Source: Haloarcula salina (lineage in GTDB: Archaea > Halobacteriota > Halobacteria > Halobacteriales > Haloarculaceae). From it: a stretch of DNA of 64,000 nt. Every line of letters starts with the position of its first letter. Within the stretch, counting starts at the first letter, position 1. Below are positions 17,425 to 25,494 of the stretch, one piece after another. The notes under the pieces were generated by a model. The model did not search any database, had not been told where the DNA came from, and saw only the letters and a program-made list of their open reading frames with translations. A program made the position numbers and the translations under genes. The stretch covers positions 248,001 through 312,000 of the forward strand of contig NZ_WRXL01000004.1 in the NCBI RefSeq assembly GCF_010119195.1. Direction: 5' to 3'.

Positions 17425-18933
17425 ATGCAAACCGATCTATTCAAAGGATTTATTTCGATATTTACGGGGAAAATCGGTGCTGTGGTGCTAAAGGTAGCGA
17501 TTGTTCCGCTACTCGTTCGCTTCCTTGGTAGTTCAAAATACGGTGAATATGCCTTCGTTATGTCTCTCCTAGGAATCCTGATGATTCTGGTAAACGCAGG
17601 CATCAACGACGGTGTTCGGAAATACGTCGCGGAAAACAGGAGTCAAAATGGGTGGGCAGATAACGTCGTCGGCTTCTACACGAGGTTCGGTGCAATACTG
17701 GCCTGTATGGGGGCACTTGTCCTGTTTCTCGCCAATGCCTCGGGTATCACAGCAATTCTAATCGGAGAGACGTTTGAACCATATCTTAACATTCTCTCGA
17801 TTATCATCGTTAGCAGGCAGTTCTTCTCTATTACTCGCAGTTCGCTCATGGGGAAGGGATTAGAACATCTCTCCGAGCCGATGCGGTTTTTGCGGATGTT
17901 ATTCTTCGGAATTGTTGGGGTCGGGGCAGCCTATCTAGGTTTCGGTGTCTCGGGAGTCCTCACCGGACATCTGGTCGCCAGCGTCATTACGACGGGTATC
18001 GGCATAGTTCTCATTAGGCGACGCTTCGACCTTCGATCGATATTTCGGAAATTACCGACTAATTTCCCTCGTCGAGAACTCGTTGCATTCAACTCGTCGA
18101 CCGTCGTCTTGATACTCTTGATTAATTCGCTGTATCACACAGACGTACTGCTGTTACAGCCGTTAGCCGGGAGCACGGCGACAGGATATTATCGAGCGGC
18201 GTTGCAAGTCGCAGAGTTCCTGTGGTTCGCACCGTTTGCATTGCAAATGGCACTCTTGCACTCCTCTTCAGAGCTGTGGGTTCACCGCGATTCCTCGTAT
18301 ATTACCGATGTAGCCTCACGAGTAACACGGTACACGTTCCTCTTTACGCTGTTACTGATTCTGGGTCTGGCCGCACTGGCCGATTCATTCGTTCCACTGT
18401 ACTTTAGCGAAGAGTTCACTCCCGCCATCGTTCCGCTCTTGATTCTCCTTCCGGGTTCGCTCGGGTTCGCGGTTTCACGGCCGATTTTTGCGATTGGACA
18501 GGGAAAAGGAGACTTTCGGCCACTAATCGTCGCTACTGGGGTTGCCGCAACGGTGAATCTGATTCTCAACCTTTCATTAATTCCACGCTATGGGATGACC
18601 GGGGCGGCAATATCGACCAGTGTCGGATATGGATCGATGCTTCTCCTGCAAGGTGCCGCTGCGAGATACATCGGTTACGATCCATTTGCCGACTTGCGAC
18701 TAGGTCGCATCTCGCTGACTGGCATAGTGGCTGCGCCGGTCATATTCGGCATAGATTATCTCATTACCTCAGACGTTCTCTCACTGCTTATCGTACCTCC
18801 GCTCGGCTTCCTCGTGTATGCCGTCTTGGCGTTTCGTACTCGAGCAATAGATCGCCAAGCGGTACTCTCTGCATTGGATCGCGTTCCGTCGTCACTTCAA
18901 GACCGGCTCAAAACGCTGATAGATTATATTTAG
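17425..18933 (+). CDS. Oligosaccharide flippase family protein (Wzx/MATE-like)
   Basis: 502 residues with about 12-14 hydrophobic segments spread over the whole length and short loops, the pattern of polysaccharide flippases. The N-terminus DLFKGFISIFTGKIGAVVLK and the following LVRFLGSSKYGEYAFVMSLL match the conserved first helices of that family. It should move a lipid-linked glycan across the cytoplasmic membrane so that it can be attached outside. It closes the glycan island on the right. A weak AT-rich box (about 17390-17398) precedes the start at 17425. Confidence 0.88.
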   Translation: MQTDLFKGFISIFTGKIGAVVLKVAIVPLLVRFLGSSKYGEYAFVMSLLGILMILVNAGINDGVRKYVAENRSQNGWADNVVGFYTRFGAILACMGALVLFLANASGITAILIGETFEPYLNILSIIIVSRQFFSITRSSLMGKGLEHLSEPMRFLRMLFFGIVGVGAAYLGFGVSGVLTGHLVASVITTGIGIVLIRRRFDLRSIFRKLPTNFPRRELVAFNSSTVVLILLINSLYHTDVLLLQPLAGSTATGYYRAALQVAEFLWFAPFALQMALLHSSSELWVHRDSSYITDVASRVTRYTFLFTLLLILGLAALADSFVPLYFSEEFTPAIVPLLILLPGSLGFAVSRPIFAIGQGKGDFRPLIVATGVAATVNLILNLSLIPRYGMTGAAISTSVGYGSMLLLQGAAARYIGYDPFADLRLGRISLTGIVAAPVIFGIDYLITSDVLSLLIVPPLGFLVYAVLAFRTRAIDRQAVLSALDRVPSSLQDRLKTLIDYI

Positions 18934-19182
18934 TGACGATCCGAAGGCAGTGTTTAAACACGGCTGTGCCGTCTTTCGAGACGGTGTAAACAGCTCCGTA
19001 GTTTTCAGACTATAAGCACTGAAGGGCAGTGAGTACCGAGGGATCTGTGGTCCCCCGAACAACAGCGACTCCCCGATGTAACGATCCAGGGAGGTCTGAC
19101 TCTCCGAACTGCGCACTGCTACCTGGAGCATGACCCGACAGATGAGCCCACGATTTTTCACCAGAGAGTCACACGAAGACGT

Positions 19183-19950
19183 ATGCGACGACTGGTCCTC
19201 GCCGTATGTCTCGTTTCCTTCCTCGCCGGGTGCAGTGCCCTCTCTGGCGGCAGTCCGCCGCCGAGTGACGAGCGCGCTGTCACGGCCGTCGAGGCGGTGA
19301 ATACCTCAGTTTCGACCGTCGAAACGTACCGATTCGAGACGGAGATGCACGTCGCCGCGTCGGATGGTGAGAACTCGCGGACGGTGCGAGTCGACGGGAA
19401 TGGTGTCGTAAACATCTCCGCGAAGCGGATGCGAGCGACGACACGGACACGGGGGCAAACGGTCGATTCCTACGTCGATGGATACAGAGCATACCAGGGG
19501 TGTCAGGAGCCGTGGGACGGCTACGCTGTCGAGAACGTCTCGCGGTCGGAGCCCTGGACGACCGCGACACCCCTCCATCGACAGCTCACGCTCTTCGAAC
19601 GGTCGAACGTCTACTGGGAGGGTAACGAGACAATCGACGGCAACCGAACGATGCTCGTCAGTGCCGCTCCGAGCGCTGAGACCATTCAGTCAGTGATGGA
19701 CCGTAACGGAGCGAGCAACGTTGCGCTGAATCGCGGATCCCTCGAGAACGCGACGGCACGTCTCTGGATCGACCCAGACACGAATCGACCCGTCAAATCG
19801 GAACTGCGACTGCAACTCTCACAGCGCGGCGCGACGGCAACCGCGACGCTCACGCTCTCCTACACTGGCTACGGAGAGCCGGCTCAGATCGCGATTCCGC
19901 CGGCTGTCTACGACGACCCATACGAACTCGGCTGTCCCGGCGCGGGCTGA
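19183..19950 (+). CDS. Secreted lipoprotein, LolA-like fold likely (DUF7537 type)
   Basis: 255 residues with a lipoprotein signal peptide; the lipobox LAGC places the lipidated Cys at residue 17. The mature part begins with conserved haloarchaeal lipoprotein sequence (ERAVTAVEAVNTSVSTVETY) and continues as beta strands with several sequons. It ends YGEPAQIAIPPAVYDDPYE, a form common to LolA/LppX-like haloarchaeal lipoproteins. Substrate unknown. A broken partial copy of its 3-prime half lies 3.4 kb downstream (23394-23624), so this locus has been duplicated. Confidence 0.82.
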   Translation: MRRLVLAVCLVSFLAGCSALSGGSPPPSDERAVTAVEAVNTSVSTVETYRFETEMHVAASDGENSRTVRVDGNGVVNISAKRMRATTRTRGQTVDSYVDGYRAYQGCQEPWDGYAVENVSRSEPWTTATPLHRQLTLFERSNVYWEGNETIDGNRTMLVSAAPSAETIQSVMDRNGASNVALNRGSLENATARLWIDPDTNRPVKSELRLQLSQRGATATATLTLSYTGYGEPAQIAIPPAVYDDPYELGCPGAG

Positions 19951-20007
19951 ACTCCCATCTACCGCCCTGACCACAAGAATTACTTATCTATCATCGTCAG
20001 AATAGCC

Positions 20008-20649
20008 ATGGCAGTTGGTGACACACGATTGGGGACACTACTCGACCAGTGGTGCGGGAGAGCGTTCCTCCTCGCGGGTGGGTTGTTCGTTGTCTTCGCG
20101 GGGCTCTGGGGTGCGTTCGCGTTCACATCGGTGTCATCGGAGTCCGTCCAGAATGTCGTTGGGCCAGTCGGCTGGACAATCGCATTTGTTGGATTGCTTG
20201 GCATTTACTCGAAAGTCGCTGCTGGGGGCCACGTCCTCCCGAAAGCAGCAGTGGTGTTCGCCGGCATTGGGTGTCTCGGTGGAAGCGTAACTGCGGTCGG
20301 AAACCTCGCGACGGTACTCGACGTGATCCCGGCGCTCCCAGCGTGGTTTGCCGCGCTACAACTGTTGTTGCTCGTTGGTATCATCCCGGGTTTTCTCACG
20401 GCTGCGGCAGTCGTCCTCCGTTTGAGTCGCACGACGCGACGACTTGGCCTCTTCCTGATACTCCCCGCTGTAATCTTCGCTGTGAACATCGTCCGGGTTG
20501 CGACGCTTGGGTCCACAACGCCGATCTGGTCGCCGTTCGTGCTCGGAGCAGCACAGGCAGTCGTGTTGTTGGGTATTGGGTGGACCATCTCTACAGGCCA
20601 ATTACAATCTGAGCAATACCCCCGGGCGTCGGGTTCCTCGGTAGAATAG
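20008..20649 (+). CDS. Six-helix membrane protein of unknown function
   Basis: 213 residues with six predicted transmembrane segments (about 20-42, 52-68, 76-98, 105-135, 145-165, 175-195) and short polar ends. No catalytic motif recognised. The start at 20008 follows an AT-rich box (about 19980-19987) at leaderless spacing. It stands alone between the lipoprotein gene and a gene-free stretch. A small permease or sensor component is possible, but I cannot assign a family. Confidence 0.65.
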   Translation: MAVGDTRLGTLLDQWCGRAFLLAGGLFVVFAGLWGAFAFTSVSSESVQNVVGPVGWTIAFVGLLGIYSKVAAGGHVLPKAAVVFAGIGCLGGSVTAVGNLATVLDVIPALPAWFAALQLLLLVGIIPGFLTAAAVVLRLSRTTRRLGLFLILPAVIFAVNIVRVATLGSTTPIWSPFVLGAAQAVVLLGIGWTISTGQLQSEQYPRASGSSVE

Positions 20650-21021
20650 CCGTGACAAAGCGTCGCCTCCTTGGGCTATCGCCATCCACCAAATAATGGG
20701 TCACTCATCAAAATTGAGCGCACTCATTCTTGAGCAATTCACGCAGGGTATCTCTCGAAGGTTCCCGATCTGTGCTGTTTGAGTGTTTCGACGGGGCCGA
20801 ATAATCGTACTCATCGATCATCAGAGCGAGATTCACCCGCTGAAATTATTCACTAGATAATTACATATCCTCTCCAATCGAACGATCAGAGTACTGAGGG
20901 ACACTCCATACAGACGGTCATCCCCGTCGGTGGGAACGTGCCGGCAAATCCGCTCTGCAAGAGCCAGGTTCAGAGTTGATGTGTGGTCGCTTGGGCTGCC
21001 TCTTGGTAGAAGGTGCCAGCA
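20650..21021. other. Gene-free stretch
   Basis: About 370 bases between the membrane protein and the cupin gene. The centre (20830-20880) is AT-rich. No convincing gene, RNA or repeat was seen. Short reverse-strand frames (for instance with RICRHVPTDGDDRLYGVSL) look somewhat protein-like but cannot be supported. Confidence 0.4.
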
Positions 21022-21414
21022 ATGAAACGTAATAAACACGATGTGCCAGTCAAAGTCGACACTCCCGACGCCGTCGCCCGGCAACAGATGGACTTCGGCG
21101 ACACGAGCGGATACGGGGAACTCAGTGGCGAATACTTCACCCTCGGTGCGGGGACGGACCTCACGCCGCTCTTGAAGGGACTCGAAGCGGACCTCTGTCA
21201 GTGCCCCCACTGGGGATACGTCTTGGAGGGATCACTCACTGCCAGCTACTCGGACGGTCGCGAGGAGGACACCGAGACTGGTGAACTCTTCTACTGGCCG
21301 CCGGGCCACACGGTCTGGGCAAACGACGATGCCGAGTTCGTCATGTTCAGTCCACAGGAAGAGCATGCCGCGGTCCTCGATCACGTTCTGGAAAAACTGA
21401 GCGAGGATGTATGA
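21022..21414 (+). CDS. Small cupin-domain protein
   Basis: 130 residues forming a single cupin barrel. Recognisable pieces are HWGYVLEGSLTASYSDG (motif 1 region) and ETGELFYWPPGHTVWANDDAEFV (motif 2 region). Some metal ligands of the classical motif are replaced, so catalysis is uncertain; it may be a binding or isomerase-type cupin. Start at ATG 21022 (MKRNKHD); an in-frame ATG nine bases upstream is also possible. Its stop overlaps the start of the zinc-ribbon gene at 21411, so the two are translationally coupled. Confidence 0.78.
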   Translation: MKRNKHDVPVKVDTPDAVARQQMDFGDTSGYGELSGEYFTLGAGTDLTPLLKGLEADLCQCPHWGYVLEGSLTASYSDGREEDTETGELFYWPPGHTVWANDDAEFVMFSPQEEHAAVLDHVLEKLSEDV

Positions 21415-21611
21415 TGGAACAATCCAACACGGTGTCCCCGGAACGGGATCTGGATGCGGAGGTTGCGTGCCCACACTGTGAGCGGCCAGTGACTGTCTCG
21501 GTACCGGATCGGGAAGCCGATTTGACGGTGAGTCAATACGTGGCCGCATTCGGCGAGCATAGCGTCGCCCGCTGTCCAGCGGGGCACAGATTCTGGGTGT
21601 ATTACTGCTGA
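21411..21611 (+). CDS. Small zinc-ribbon-like protein coupled to the cupin gene
   Basis: 66 residues (65 if the second of two adjacent ATGs is used). CPHCERP near residue 20 and CPAGHRFWVYYC at the C-terminus supply Cys and His residues spaced like a zinc ribbon. The start overlaps the cupin stop codon (ATGA arrangement), so it is expressed with it. It may be an accessory or metal-binding partner of the cupin; no closer identification is possible. Confidence 0.6.
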   Translation: MMEQSNTVSPERDLDAEVACPHCERPVTVSVPDREADLTVSQYVAAFGEHSVARCPAGHRFWVYYC

Positions 21612-21654
21612 GACCGGCCGTCTCGGCTCTTCTCGATCGTTCGAAGAACGAAGA

Positions 21655-21662
21655 ATTATATA
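21655..21662 (+). promoter_or_regulatory. TATA-like box for the FilR1-type regulator
   Basis: ATTATATA centred about 26 bases before ATG 21684. The other in-frame ATG at 21675 would be only about 17 bases away, too close for archaeal initiation, so this site decides the start. Confidence 0.6.
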
Positions 21663-21683
21663 CCGAATGTGTGAATGTCTAGC

Positions 21684-22529
21684 ATGGATCCCGCGATTCA
21701 GGACATCGATTTTCTGGCGCGGTCGGACCACCGCGTCGCGGTACTGGAAGTACTTTCGAACGGACAGCACGATCGGCGCGAGTTACGCGCTGCAACGGGG
21801 GCCTCCGATCCCACGATCGGACGAGTCATCCGTGACTTCGAGGACCGTTCGTGGATCGGACGTGACGGTCCAAACTACGAGCTCACGTCGTTGGGGACGT
21901 TCGTAACGGAGCGGTTCCTCGAATTACGCGAAGGGATGCGGACGGCCGAAACACTCCGCGAAGTCTGGCACTGGCTCCCTCGCGAGATGGAGGGATTTAC
22001 AGTCGAATACTTCGAAGACGCTGTCGTCGCGTATCCGGGGCCGAACTATCCATACACGCCAATGGAGCGGGTGACGCACCTCCTCGAATCGACTGATTCG
22101 ATTCGCGGGCTCGGGACGACGATCTACAAGTCGGGGAACCTTGACGTGTTTTGCCGACGCGTGATCGAGGGAATGGAGACGGAGTATCTCTACTCGCCTC
22201 CGATTCTCCAGGCGATTGTCGAATGGAATCCCGATCTGACCGCCCGAGCGTTCGAATGTGATAACTGCACCGTCTTCCTTCACGACGATCTTCCGGATGA
22301 CACCCGGTGTGGTCTCAATATCATGGACGACTGTATCGGCATCTGTGGTCACAATCCCGACACCGCCCAACTCGAAGCCGTGATCGACACGTCCTCACCC
22401 GAATCTCGGAACTGGGCGGAGAATGTCTACGAGCAGTGTCGGATGGAGGCACGGCCCTTCGACGCCCAAGAGATAGAACGCGCTGAGATAGACTCACAGA
22501 GGAACACGCTCCGCGTCGAGCCAGAGTAG
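21684..22529 (+). CDS. Winged-HTH regulator with FilR1-like sensor domain
   Basis: 281 residues. The N-terminal winged helix (about 5-75) has LARSDHRVAVLEVLSNG and RAATGASDPTIGRVIRDFE. The C-terminal half (about 120-265) follows the FilR1 plan seen in many haloarchaeal ArsR/MarR-like regulators: a YSPPILQAIVEWNPD-like segment, then FLHDDLPDDTRCGLNIMDDCIGICGHN and a final ENVYEQCRMEA helix. It presumably binds a small ligand and DNA as a dimer. Start 21684 was chosen from the TATA spacing. The target may be the adjacent cupin operon or itself. Confidence 0.83.
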   Translation: MDPAIQDIDFLARSDHRVAVLEVLSNGQHDRRELRAATGASDPTIGRVIRDFEDRSWIGRDGPNYELTSLGTFVTERFLELREGMRTAETLREVWHWLPREMEGFTVEYFEDAVVAYPGPNYPYTPMERVTHLLESTDSIRGLGTTIYKSGNLDVFCRRVIEGMETEYLYSPPILQAIVEWNPDLTARAFECDNCTVFLHDDLPDDTRCGLNIMDDCIGICGHNPDTAQLEAVIDTSSPESRNWAENVYEQCRMEARPFDAQEIERAEIDSQRNTLRVEPE

Positions 22530-22937
22530 TCTCCAGGAGGATTCCCTCGTTCTGTCATCCTTGTTGCAATCTGTAGGTTCGACGTTGGACGACGACTGTC
22601 CACTGCACAAAATAGACAACCACTCGACCACGTCCGAGGTCTGTCTCGAGTCGACGATAACGTACGTTCGATCACGGCTCGTCCCATCCGCTCCCAGCAA
22701 ATTGTACTGGACCATCGTCGCGAGGTCGTTCCGGCAGGTCCGGTTGGTCCGCGGATCTTCGACTCGCTCCGTGTAGTGGTCGTAGATCTCGCCCGGTCCG
22801 AGCGGGCCGTGTTCGCGAACGACATCGTAGACTGCTCGTTGCTGGGTCAGTTCGACTTCGTGACCAGCACCCACCGCGCCGTCCTGATGTCGTATTTCGA
22901 GAATAGCGTTCGCACTCCTGTGTCTGTTGTCATTCAT
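22494..22937 (-). pseudogene. Fragment resembling the C-terminal winged helix of Orc1/Cdc6
   Basis: The central part of this reverse frame (about 22853-22653) reads VELTQQRAVYDVVREHGPLG, then GEIYDHYTERVEDPRTNRT and MVQYNLLGADGTSRDRTY. This is the kind of sequence found at the C-terminal DNA-binding domain of haloarchaeal Orc1/Cdc6 initiators. No AAA+ ATPase domain precedes it. The tail after VIVD runs on without family character into the neighbouring gene. I therefore read it as a decayed remnant, perhaps from a lost plasmid or integrated element. A stand-alone small winged-helix protein is the alternative. Confidence 0.55.
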
Positions 22938-23015
22938 TTCACGACAGAAACTGGCTGTACTCGTAACTACACCGAGTAAGAGTGTTCGTTGCTGTGTGTA
23001 ACTGCTGGCTGATGA

Positions 23016-23336
23016 TCAGTCTTCGAACTCGAAAATCCGCCGCAGTTCCTGTTCGATAGTGTCCGTAAAGCGTTCGAGCACCGCATTGAAAGTCTCCTCG
23101 TCGCCGGGGAGTGCCGCCGCCCGCTCGGCGGTGTCCTCTGGGAGCACGACGCGAAAGTCGCCGTCTCCCTCGTACATCGGCTCGCTCTCGCTGAGGATTT
23201 GCCGGTCGATTCCCCGGAGTATCTCGGAATCACACTGCCCGTGGAGGGACTGATACGCGTTCGAGTAGGCCGTCTCGAGTTCTTCGAAATAGTGGACGTA
23301 CTTCTCCTCGAACTTCTCCGGGTCGAACTCGGTCAT
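23016..23336 (-). CDS. DUF5783 family protein
   Basis: 106 residues starting MTEFDPEKFEEKYVHYFEEL and containing SESEPMYEGDGDFRVVLPED, followed by a helical C-terminus ending RRIFEFED. This matches the small acidic haloarchaeal family DUF5783, whose role is unknown. The start at 23336 is chosen because the upstream extension (to 23528) overlaps the lipoprotein remnant and has no family character. It stands alone in a stretch rich in gene fragments. Confidence 0.8.
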   Translation of the reverse strand: MTEFDPEKFEEKYVHYFEELETAYSNAYQSLHGQCDSEILRGIDRQILSESEPMYEGDGDFRVVLPEDTAERAAALPGDEETFNAVLERFTDTIEQELRRIFEFED

Positions 23337-23393
23337 TGCTGGCACTGACGAAGGCGAGAGTGAAGGGTTCTGTGACTGAGGACGGTGAAAAAC

Positions 23394-23624
23394 GCCATTC
23401 GACGCTCGAACGTCTACTGGGAGGGGAACAAAACCGTCGACGAGAATCGAACGGTGCTCGTCAGCGCCGCTCCGAGCACTGAGACTGCAACTCTCACAGC
23501 GCGGCGCGACGGCAACCGCGACGGTCACGCTCTCCTACACTGGCTACGGAGAGCCGGCCCAGATCACGTTTCCGACGGCGGTGTACGACGACCAGTACGA
23601 ACTCGGCTGTTCCGGCGCGGACTG
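23394..23624 (+). pseudogene. Broken partial copy of the lipoprotein gene at 19183
   Basis: The DNA first encodes RSNVYWEGNKTVDENRTVLVSAAPSTET, matching the middle of the lipoprotein gene. It then jumps directly to the sequence encoding LQLSQRGATATATVTLSYTG and on to YGEPAQITFPTAVYDDQYE and a stop, matching its C-terminus. About 130 bases between these blocks are missing and the second block is in another frame. There is no start or signal peptide. It is a duplicated and deleted remnant. Confidence 0.85.
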
Positions 23625-23927
23625 AACTCCCGGCAGTGTATGCCTGGCTGCGACTGTCGACGGAACGGATAGCGTGCTGCATGCGGAACGGCTCGACAGC
23701 ACCACCTCTGATTAAGTACGCGTCCACGCAACAGACGGTCGAATGGAGTCGGAGCCGAGCGACGACGTGCCGATCGAGATGCTACAGGGGCCCTCGAAGC
23801 AGAGCGGGTCACGTACGACGCGCTGAACGCCGATATCGGCTCGCTCCTCGAGGGCGCATCGCGACTCGAATTCGACTACGCCGTCGGTGACGTTTCCGAG
23901 CCCGCCTCAATCTCAGACGGATCACAG
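23625..23927. other. Gene-free stretch with a possible frame remnant
   Basis: No complete gene. From about 23775 the frame of the next gene is open and reads GALEAERVTYDALNADIGSL and on, without a start codon. A separate frame from ATG 23743 reads MESEPSDDVPIEMLQG and would join it after a one-base shift. This suggests a decayed gene fused by deletion to the lamin-tail protein. Confidence 0.4.
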
Positions 23928-24425
23928 TTGCCAGCGATCACCCGGTCGCGAACACGTGACGAGCCGTTCAGCGAGCGCGCGCAATTCGCCGCAACCGAAG
24001 TGAATGCACGGGACGGGAATATCGGCGTCTGGGATTTCGACCCCCAGACACCGGAGCCGACGCCGGAGCCAACCCCGACGCCCGAGCAGACCGGGGATAG
24101 ACTGATCGTTGCGAACATCCACGAAGATGCGTCCGGGAACGACCACGAAAACGAGAACGACGAATACGTCGTCTTCGAGAACACGGGTGAGACGACGCTG
24201 GACTTGTCTGGATGGACCGTCGAAGACGAAGCCGATAACACCTATCACTTCCCGGATGGTTTCGAACTCGAACCAGGTTCGAAAGTCACCTTGTACACCG
24301 GGAGCGGCACGGACACGGAGGCAGAACTGTACTGGGGGTCGGATGCGGCGATCTGGAACAACGGTGGAGACACGATCTACGTGATGGACGAAGATGGTGA
24401 GACCGTCGTCGAGAAGACGTACTGA
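23928..24425 (+). CDS. Lamin-tail-domain protein, probably truncated secreted nuclease
   Basis: The reading frame is open upstream without a good start, and TTG 23928 is only nominal. The first part, EPFSERAQFAATEVNARDG then NIGVWDF, is like the end of a thermonuclease (SNase) domain. A linker of Thr-Pro-Glu repeats (TPEPTPEPTPTPEQ) and a complete lamin-tail domain follow (about residues 58-165, with ENDEYVVFENTGETTLDLSG and GSGTDTEAELYWG). Haloarchaea often have secreted SNase-linker-lamin-tail proteins; here the signal peptide and most of the nuclease are missing. Probably a non-functional remnant, though the lamin-tail part is intact. Confidence 0.6.
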   Translation: MPAITRSRTRDEPFSERAQFAATEVNARDGNIGVWDFDPQTPEPTPEPTPTPEQTGDRLIVANIHEDASGNDHENENDEYVVFENTGETTLDLSGWTVEDEADNTYHFPDGFELEPGSKVTLYTGSGTDTEAELYWGSDAAIWNNGGDTIYVMDEDGETVVEKTY

Positions 24426-24648
24426 GTGTCCGAATAGCGAATTGCTTGCTATCTGGTGTCGCGTAGCGGTCACCACCGGACTGTCGCGACGGTACGGACT
24501 GACAATCCGGAGTCTCGACTGCCCATCGAAGACTTCCGGCTGTTCTTGGCCGTGAACACGGGAAATTCCAGTGGATCGCCATCGTACTGGTAATTAGCGG
24601 TCTGTCTCGCTCCCCCACACGAGTTACGCTCGGACCGACAGTGAGCGG

Positions 24649-25491
24649 CTAGTGCGGGCTCGCTCCACTATCTGACTGACCGGCTACGTCCGTTCCAGCC
24701 TCCGCGGTATCGTCGGGAATCGAAGGATCGTCGGCGGCATCGGTGCCCGGTGAACTCGAGTCACCGTCGGTCGTCTCGGCCGTCTGGCTCTCGCTTTCAC
24801 CGGACGCTGCATCGTCGTTCTGCCCGGGAGTTAGCTCGCGACGGACCAGGTCGGCGAACTCGGCGGGTTCGTACACCTGGTCGACCGAGACCGACAGGCC
24901 GCCGCTGGCGCCGGATCGGACGGTCACGTTCCCCAGTCCGAACAGGGAGTCCCAGGCCGACCGATGCTCCTCGACGCCGCGGACCTTCTGCAGCGGGACC
25001 TCGTTGCGAAGCAGCGAGATGAACCGATACTCTTCGACGACTCGCTGGTTCGTCAGGACGTATCTCGTGAGCGTGTTCTGCCAGTAGCGATAGAGGCCCC
25101 TGGAAAACAGAGCCAGTCCGACGGCGAGCGCGAGCGTCGGCTGGTACAGCGGGCGTTGCGTGAAGTACAGCAAGTAGCCGCCGAAGCCGAGGAGGGGAAC
25201 GGCGACCACGGCCTCCGCGAGCGCGTTTCGCTGTGCGGGAGTTCTGTCCTCGACGACCTGCTCGCCGTCGCGTAACTGCAAGGCCTCGGGCGCGGCGACG
25301 TAGTGGACGTACGCTCCCATCCCGGTGACGAACAGCCCGAACGCCGCCGTGAGGAGCCCGACCGACGGAGACGTCTCGGGCTGTGACGCGACCAGCGGGT
25401 AGGCGGCCGCGAACCCGTAGAGGTAGACGCCGGCGGCGACCAGCGGAACGCCGAAGATCGAGCCCCAGACGGCGGGGAGTCCTCGCCCCAT
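24649..25491 (-). CDS. Membrane PH-domain (YdbS/bPH2-like) protein
   Basis: 280 residues. Two hydrophobic hairpins (about 5-60 and 90-130) precede a bacterial PH-like domain (about 130-215) with TRYVLTNQRVVEEYRFISLL, PLQKVRGVEEHRS and GNVTVRSGAS, the hallmark of bPH_2/DUF304 proteins. The C-terminus (about 220-280) is a low-complexity Ser/Thr/Asp/Glu tail. The family is membrane-bound with unknown function. It begins three bases after the stop of the CARDB-like gene upstream, so the two are co-transcribed. Confidence 0.82.
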   Translation of the reverse strand: MGRGLPAVWGSIFGVPLVAAGVYLYGFAAAYPLVASQPETSPSVGLLTAAFGLFVTGMGAYVHYVAAPEALQLRDGEQVVEDRTPAQRNALAEAVVAVPLLGFGGYLLYFTQRPLYQPTLALAVGLALFSRGLYRYWQNTLTRYVLTNQRVVEEYRFISLLRNEVPLQKVRGVEEHRSAWDSLFGLGNVTVRSGASGGLSVSVDQVYEPAEFADLVRRELTPGQNDDAASGESESQTAETTDGDSSSPGTDAADDPSIPDDTAEAGTDVAGQSDSGASPH

Positions 25492-25494
25492 CTG

